The notes beneath the pieces are model-generated. The model ran no database searches and had not been told where the DNA came from. It saw nothing but the letters and a program-made list of their open reading frames with translations. The translations under genes were made by a program, and so were the position numbers. Below are positions 5,842 through 8,503 of a stretch of 8,503 nucleotides of DNA, piece after piece; position 1 is the first letter of the stretch; every line of letters begins with the position of its first letter. The DNA comes from Acidobacteriota bacterium. Lineage in GTDB: Bacteria > Acidobacteriota > Terriglobia > UBA7540. The stretch is taken from NCBI GenBank assembly GCA_003224635.1, contig QHZK01000144.1, forward strand, positions 1 through 8,503. The letters run 5' to 3'.

Positions 5842-6029
5842 TCAGTTCGTCAGTTAGTCAGTATTTCAGTTTCTCAGTACTTCAGTTTGTCAGTTCTTCA
5901 GGTCCTTAATTACCAGTCCGAACCGCCTTTAGTTATCAGCCCGAACTGCGAGCCGATCGACCTGGCAAACTGAAATGCTGACGGACTGAAATACTGACGA
6001 ACTGAAAGACTGAGGAACTGACCAACTGA
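5842..6029. repeat. TCAGT octamer inverted repeat upstream of the DUF3486 gene
   Basis: The left arm (5842 to about 5900) has TCAGT units with TCG, TAG, ATT, TTC, ACT and TTG linkers. The right arm (about 5969-6029) has ACTGA units with AAT, CGA, AAG, GGA and CCA linkers. The centre is about 65 unique bases. A 13-base stretch at 5914-5926 is the exact reverse complement of 5084-5096 in the next repeat. Confidence 0.9.
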
Positions 6030-6039
6030 CAAACTTTTC

Positions 6040-6354
6040 TTACCCCCGCGGCTCCAGATAAACGCCGCTGTCTGCCGGCAGGCGCCCGTCGTAGTAGTCG
6101 ATCCCTTTCGCGGTGATTTTCACCAGCGGAGTCTTCCGCCGGGGGACGGGCCCGCGCACCTCGTCGACCGATGCCAGACCCTTCTCGACCAGGTAAGCGA
6201 CGTGATAGCTCAGCTCGACGGAAGTCACGGCGAAGCCAAAAATATCGAGCTCGCCCTGGAGCAGCGGCAAGGTGGCCGCGCGCGGATAGATCAGGGCCAG
6301 GTAGTAGAGGATCTTGCCGCGGATGACTTCTTTATGACGAAGGCTCGCTGCCAT
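6040..6354 (-). CDS. Small winged-helix-like phage protein (Mu gp26 / VpaChn25_0724-like)
   Basis: This 104-residue protein has a helical N-terminus (KEVIRGKILYYLALIYP, about 8-24), then a second helix pair. SVELSYHVAYLVEKGLASVDEV (about 45-66) has the look of a recognition helix and wing. A strand-like VKITAKGIDYYDGRLPADSGV tail (about 78-98) follows. The pattern of short helices, AYLVEKGL, then TAKG.D...GR....GV closely resembles the VpaChn25_0724 family found between DUF2730 and DUF3486 genes in Mu-like phages, and its position here is exactly that. The family's function is not established to my knowledge. A diverged copy lies at 1898-2212. The assignment is from memory of the family pattern. 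Shine-Dalgarno weak (AAAGCGGA, about ten bases upstream). Confidence 0.78.
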   Translation of the reverse strand: MAASLRHKEVIRGKILYYLALIYPRAATLPLLQGELDIFGFAVTSVELSYHVAYLVEKGLASVDEVRGPVPRRKTPLVKITAKGIDYYDGRLPADSGVYLEPRG

Positions 6355-6383
6355 TCTGCGTCCGCTTTCTGTAGCCGGATTCG

Positions 6384-6459
6384 AATCAGAAATCAGAAAT
6401 CAGAACAAGAACGCGCGCTAATGGTTTGTTTCTGACTTCTAATTTCTGATTTCTGATTT
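6384..6459. repeat. AATCAGA heptamer inverted repeat between DUF2730-like and gp26-like genes
   Basis: The left arm has three AATCAGA units (6384-6404). The right arm, about 6430-6459, carries the complementary TCTGATT units. The centre is about 25 bases. It takes the place that a TCAGT repeat occupies at every other internal junction. The right arm overlaps the 3' end of the upstream gene, supplying its last codons and stop. Confidence 0.85.
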
Positions 6460-6780
6460 GGCCAACGCTGACAACTGCTGGTGCATGGCTTTAATCGCAA
6501 TGAGCATCTCCTGGTGCTCGAAACTGTCCTCGGAGTCCCGCCGCTCGACCGCCGTAGCCAGCCGCGAAAAGGCGTCGGCCTGCGATTTCTGCGCGCTGAC
6601 GAACTGCTCGAGATACGTCCGCGCGATGTCAAAGCTCGACTCCATCTGCCGGCGCTTGACGTCCATCGATCGGTCGATCCAGTGCAGCGCCAGGCGCGAG
6701 AACCCGTAGGTGAAGACCACCAGCACCAGGATCCCCGGTCCCCACAGCAGCGCGAAGCGTGTTACGTCGAAAGGAGCCAT
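6439..6780 (-). CDS. Single-TM coiled-coil protein, DUF2730-like position
   Basis: This 113-residue protein has an N-terminal membrane segment (about 9-30) followed by a long helical, probably coiled-coil region (about 36-108) rich in Gln, Glu and Arg. Mu-like phages usually have a DUF2730 protein of this size and layout just upstream of gp26, and I infer that identity from position and architecture. The two TM proteins after the terminase have the same design, with weak similarity around YLEQFVSAQKSQADAFSRL. The C-terminal residues KSEIRN and the stop are encoded by the AATCAGA repeat, so the natural end may have been replaced. No canonical Shine-Dalgarno precedes the ATG at 6780; CTGAAGA sits directly before it. 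Confidence 0.7.
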   Translation of the reverse strand: MAPFDVTRFALLWGPGILVLVVFTYGFSRLALHWIDRSMDVKRRQMESSFDIARTYLEQFVSAQKSQADAFSRLATAVERRDSEDSFEHQEMLIAIKAMHQQLSALAKSEIRN

Positions 6781-6783
6781 TCT

Positions 6784-6942
6784 TCAGTTTCTCAGTCTCT
6801 CAGTTCGTCAGTTTCTCAGTTGGGCGGTTCCGCCAGGCTGTCGGTTAGTCGGTCGGCGCCACGGTCTGGGTTTACTGACCTACTGACTTACTGACGTACG
6901 GACTAACTGACATACTGACAAACCGAAATACTGACCAACTGA
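6784..6942. repeat. TCAGT octamer inverted repeat downstream of the coiled-coil gene
   Basis: The left arm has TCAGT units with TTC, CTC, TCG and TTC linkers. The right arm has ACTGA units with CCT, CTT, CGT, CAT and CCA-type linkers. The middle about 50 bases are degenerate. The right arm ends two bases before the stop codon at 6945-6947, and the left arm starts three bases from the ATG at 6780. Confidence 0.88.
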
Positions 6943-6944
6943 TC

Positions 6945-7838
6945 CTACCGCCTCACGGCGAGCCCGATGGCGACGCCGATGGCGACGTGCTCGAGCGTGC
7001 GCACGAGGCGCTGGCTGAAGGCGCCGCGGGCGATCTTGAGCTCCGCCTTTTGCTGCTGCTGGCTGGCGGCCAGGATTCTGTCCTTATCGGCCAGGGCCTG
7101 GTTGAGGCCCGCGAGCGACGCCTTCTGCTGGTCGATGATCGAGGCGCTCGCGGCCGCTTGCTCCTTACAATTGCCGATCAGACTGCCCTCGACCTGGGCC
7201 TGTTGCTTGCAACCGTCGAGCTCGACGAGGGCGGTCTCAACCTTGCGCAGAAACTCGGGGCTCGGGGGTCGAGAGCCCTCACCCACCGTTCCGGTCCCCC
7301 CTCTCCCGCTTGCGGGAGAGGGGTTGGGGGTGAGGGTGCCCGAGTCCCCAGTCCCGAGTCCCAAATCCCGGCTCTCCAGGCCGAGGCGGGCCGCCACCCG
7401 GCGCGCCACCTCCGGGGTGGGAAGGGCCGCCACCTGTCGGGCCTGCGCTTGCTGGTCCGCCTGGAGCGCCAGCAGGCGCTGGTGGAGCGCGGCCGCGCCG
7501 CGCTCGGACTTCTGACGCGCCGTTTCGAGCTCGACGATGCGCCGGGCGCGCCCCTGGTTCGCTTCGCCGATGGCCGCCGCATGCGCCCGAAGCTCGGAAA
7601 TGTTCGCCGCCGTCTGCTTCTCGAGCTCGTGGAGCTGGCCCGCCTGCTTCAGGCGCCCGCCGTGCTCGTACCACCAGGCGCCGAGAGCGATGAGCGCGAT
7701 CCCGAGAACGATGGGCGAGAGGGTAACGATCTCCGCGAGCGCCGCCGGCAAGCCGGCCAGCGCCTTGCCGAGACTCTTGCTCAGGGCCGTTGCCTCTTGC
7801 TTGAGCCGTTCCGAATTCGGTCGTTCTTGGTCAGTCAT
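6945..7838 (-). CDS. Membrane-anchored coiled-coil protein, possible spanin-like
   Basis: This 297-residue protein has one N-terminal membrane segment (about 38-57, IVTLSPIVLGIALIALGAWW). Long Gln/Ala/Glu/Arg-rich helices (about 60-150 and 196-275) follow, and it ends in a mildly hydrophobic VAIGVAIGLAVRR. A TM followed by a periplasmic coiled coil, next to a holin-like gene and a probable lysin, is what an inner-membrane spanin (Rz type) looks like, but no sequence signature confirms this and the protein is longer than Rz. Residues about 155-194 (Gly/Pro/Ser-rich) are encoded by a nested repeat and split the coiled coil in two. The opening codons MTDQ are written by a repeat unit ACTGACCA joined to the ATG. 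No Shine-Dalgarno is visible. Two cysteines (210, 224) lie in the distal helix. Confidence 0.75.
   Translation of the reverse strand: MTDQERPNSERLKQEATALSKSLGKALAGLPAALAEIVTLSPIVLGIALIALGAWWYEHGGRLKQAGQLHELEKQTAANISELRAHAAAIGEANQGRARRIVELETARQKSERGAAALHQRLLALQADQQAQARQVAALPTPEVARRVAARLGLESRDLGLGTGDSGTLTPNPSPASGRGGTGTVGEGSRPPSPEFLRKVETALVELDGCKQQAQVEGSLIGNCKEQAAASASIIDQQKASLAGLNQALADKDRILAASQQQQKAELKIARGAFSQRLVRTLEHVAIGVAIGLAVRR
7255..7372. repeat. Nested palindromic insertion inside the coiled-coil gene
   Basis: Three nested pairs are visible. The innermost has 12-base perfect arms at 7298-7309 and 7312-7323 (core CTCTCCCGC / GCGGGAGAG). Around it are CCCTCACCC (7276-7284) and GGGTGAGGG (7328-7336). 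Outermost are CTCGGGG-type units (7255-7270) against CCGAGTCC, CCAGTCCC and GAGTCCCA octamers (about 7340-7372). The element is read in frame on the minus strand as about 40 residues. The inner hairpin resembles a repeat dispersed in many GC-rich genomes. Confidence 0.85.
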
Positions 7839-7847
7839 TAAAGTACG

Positions 7848-7976
7848 TCAGTGTGTCAGTATTTCAGTGGGTCAGTAGAGTTCGGAGTTTGTCAGTTCGG
7901 AGTTTGTCAGTTGACTCCGAACTCCGAACTCCGAACTCCTAGCTCCTACTGACAGCCTGAAATACTGACCAACTGA
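7848..7976. repeat. Mixed TCAGT / AACTCCG inverted repeat
   Basis: The outer arms are TCAGT (left) and ACTGA (right) units. The inner part alternates TTCGGAG and TTTGTCAG on the left and has three AACTCCG heptamers on the right (about 7914-7937). Two repeat families are therefore interleaved in one palindrome. One further ACTGAC unit lies just inside the start of the gene at 7838. The right arm ends ten bases before the stop at 7987-7989. Confidence 0.88.
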
Positions 7977-7986
7977 GAAACTTCTC

Positions 7987-8202
7987 CTACTTTTTCAGCA
8001 CCCGCTGCACTGTCTCGCGGGCCTTGCCGAGGCCATAAAGGCTGGCGATGAAGAGCGCCAGGCCCTCGAGACCGGGCAGCGCGCCCGTCTTCCAAACGAT
8101 GAAAGAGACCCAGGCGCAGCCAAACAGCAGGGCCAGAAACGATCCCAGGCGGCTGAAACTCGCCTCGCCGGACTCGGAAAACAGTTGGTGAAGAAAATTC
8201 AT
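7987..8202 (-). CDS. Holin-like small membrane protein
   Basis: This 71-residue protein has two predicted membrane segments, about 18-38 (LGSFLALLFGCAWVSFIVW) and 43-60 (GLEGLALFIASLYGLG). The second is less hydrophobic. A short loop lies between them and a basic tail (KARETVQRVLKK) follows. Size, hydrophobicity, charged C-terminus and position just after a probable lysin gene fit a class II-type holin or a holin-like phage protein. The assignment rests on architecture and context, not on a recognised signature. The ATG at 8202 is preceded within six bases by the repeat unit ACTGATCG and has no Shine-Dalgarno. Confidence 0.7.
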   Translation of the reverse strand: MNFLHQLFSESGEASFSRLGSFLALLFGCAWVSFIVWKTGALPGLEGLALFIASLYGLGKARETVQRVLKK

Positions 8203-8208
8203 TAGCGA

Positions 8209-8300
8209 TCAGTTCGTCAGTTAGTCAGTTCGTCAGTTAGTCAGTAAATCGGTTCGTCGATCTGGAAACTGAACTACTGACTTACTGAAATACTGACTGA
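8209..8300. repeat. TCAGT octamer inverted repeat between holin-like and lysin genes
   Basis: The left arm has four TCAGT units with alternating linkers TCG and TAG. The right arm has ACTGA units with ACT, CTT and AAT linkers, ending in the overlapping ACTGACTGA. The left arm begins seven bases upstream of the ATG at 8202. Confidence 0.9.
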
Positions 8301-8331
8301 CTTCTTGACTCCGCTCAGGCGGCGGCAGCGA

Positions 8332-8367
8332 GCAGCGCTTCGCCTGCGGGTGGCAGGGAAGCGCTGC
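8332..8367. repeat. Strong hairpin just after the lysin stop codon
   Basis: Perfect arms GCAGCGCTTC (8332-8341) and GAAGCGCTGC (8358-8367) enclose a second pair CCTGC (8343-8347) and GCAGG (8353-8357) with a five-base loop. This gives about 15 paired bases with one bulge. It starts three bases after the stop codon in the direction of transcription. There is no T-tract, so it may be a 3'-end stabiliser, a dispersed repeat, or a Rho-type end rather than an intrinsic terminator. Confidence 0.65.
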
Positions 8368-8370
8368 CTG

Positions 8371-8503
8371 CTAACCGCCGTCCACGGGAGGGGATTCAGC
8401 CTGAGCGGCAACTTCGGCGTACAGGTCCATCCGGCGCATTCCGTTCTCGACGTAGGCGGGATCGTAAGTCTTGCCGTGGGGCTGGCCGGTGTTCCAGCAT
8501 CGA
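8371..8503 (-). CDS. C-terminal end of a probable peptidoglycan hydrolase (partial)
   Basis: The gene runs off the right edge; only 43 codons and a TAG stop are in the window. The readable sequence is RCWNTGQPHGKTYDPAYVEN followed by GMRRMDLYAEVAAQAESPPV and DGG. The pattern W/YN.G......YV..V...M is what the end of a lytic-transglycosylase (SLT-type) domain often looks like, and a lysin is expected beside a holin-like gene in this phage layout. With so few residues this is a tentative reading; another small virion or lysis protein is possible. The last about 12 residues look like an unstructured tail. A strong hairpin follows at once. Confidence 0.55.
   Translation of the reverse strand, partial: RCWNTGQPHGKTYDPAYVENGMRRMDLYAEVAAQAESPPVDGG

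Noticed and set aside
6384..6459. Intrinsic terminator
   Set aside because: The arms are AT-rich heptamers without a GC-rich stem followed by a T-tract, and the arm overlaps coding sequence.
1..8503. Diversity-generating retroelement or variable-protein cassette
   Set aside because: No reverse transcriptase is visible and no adenine-biased template/variable repeat pair. The variable linkers are in non-coding gaps.

Overview
The window is the head-packaging end of a Mu-like (transposable-type) prophage or phage, and every gene I can support lies on the minus strand. Read in transcription order (right to left), the genes are: the C-terminus of a probable peptidoglycan hydrolase; a two-TM holin-like protein; a TM/coiled-coil protein that may be a spanin; a small single-TM coiled-coil protein (DUF2730-like position); a small winged-helix-type protein (Mu gp26 / VpaChn25_0724-like); a frameshifted DUF3486 protein (Mu gp27-like, small-terminase position); the large terminase (Mu gp28-like); two tandem paralogous single-TM proteins; a second gp26-like protein; and the DUF935 portal (Mu gp29-like). 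This is the standard lysis - gp25/26/27 - terminase - portal order of Mu relatives, with one addition: a second TM + gp26-like cassette between terminase and portal. No transposase, repressor, capsid or tail gene is inside the window.

The striking part is the non-coding sequence. Nine consecutive gene junctions are filled by two-armed inverted repeats built from short units. Eight use an octamer, TCAGT plus three variable bases, repeated about 3 to 15 times, followed by ACTGA-type units in the other arm. The remaining junction (6384-6459) has the same architecture built from a different unit, AATCAGA. The junction at 7848-7976 combines TCAGT units with AACTCCG units. The arms often run to within a few bases of the neighbouring stop or start codon, and most genes have no visible Shine-Dalgarno.

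A second layer sits inside the genes. The portal, the terminase and the coiled-coil protein carry in-frame insertions of other short palindromic repeats (CATTCTGAGCGAAGCGAAG type, TTCGGGAT octamers, GGGTGATC octamers, AGTGACA heptamers, and a CTCTCCCGC/GCGGGAGAG hairpin). They fall in linkers between domains and keep the reading frame open. The portal and terminase share a 64-bp copy with one mismatch, in the same orientation and the same frame. This resembles the in-frame palindromic elements known from Rickettsia.

The organism cannot be fixed from this window. High GC, a Mu-like phage, and abundant CATTCTGAGCGAAGCGAAG-type dispersed repeats would fit a soil or subsurface bacterium such as an acidobacterium; this is inference from memory of where such repeats are common. 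No gap between genes exceeds about 215 bases. I see no tRNA, rRNA, CRISPR array, recognisable promoter or insertion sequence.
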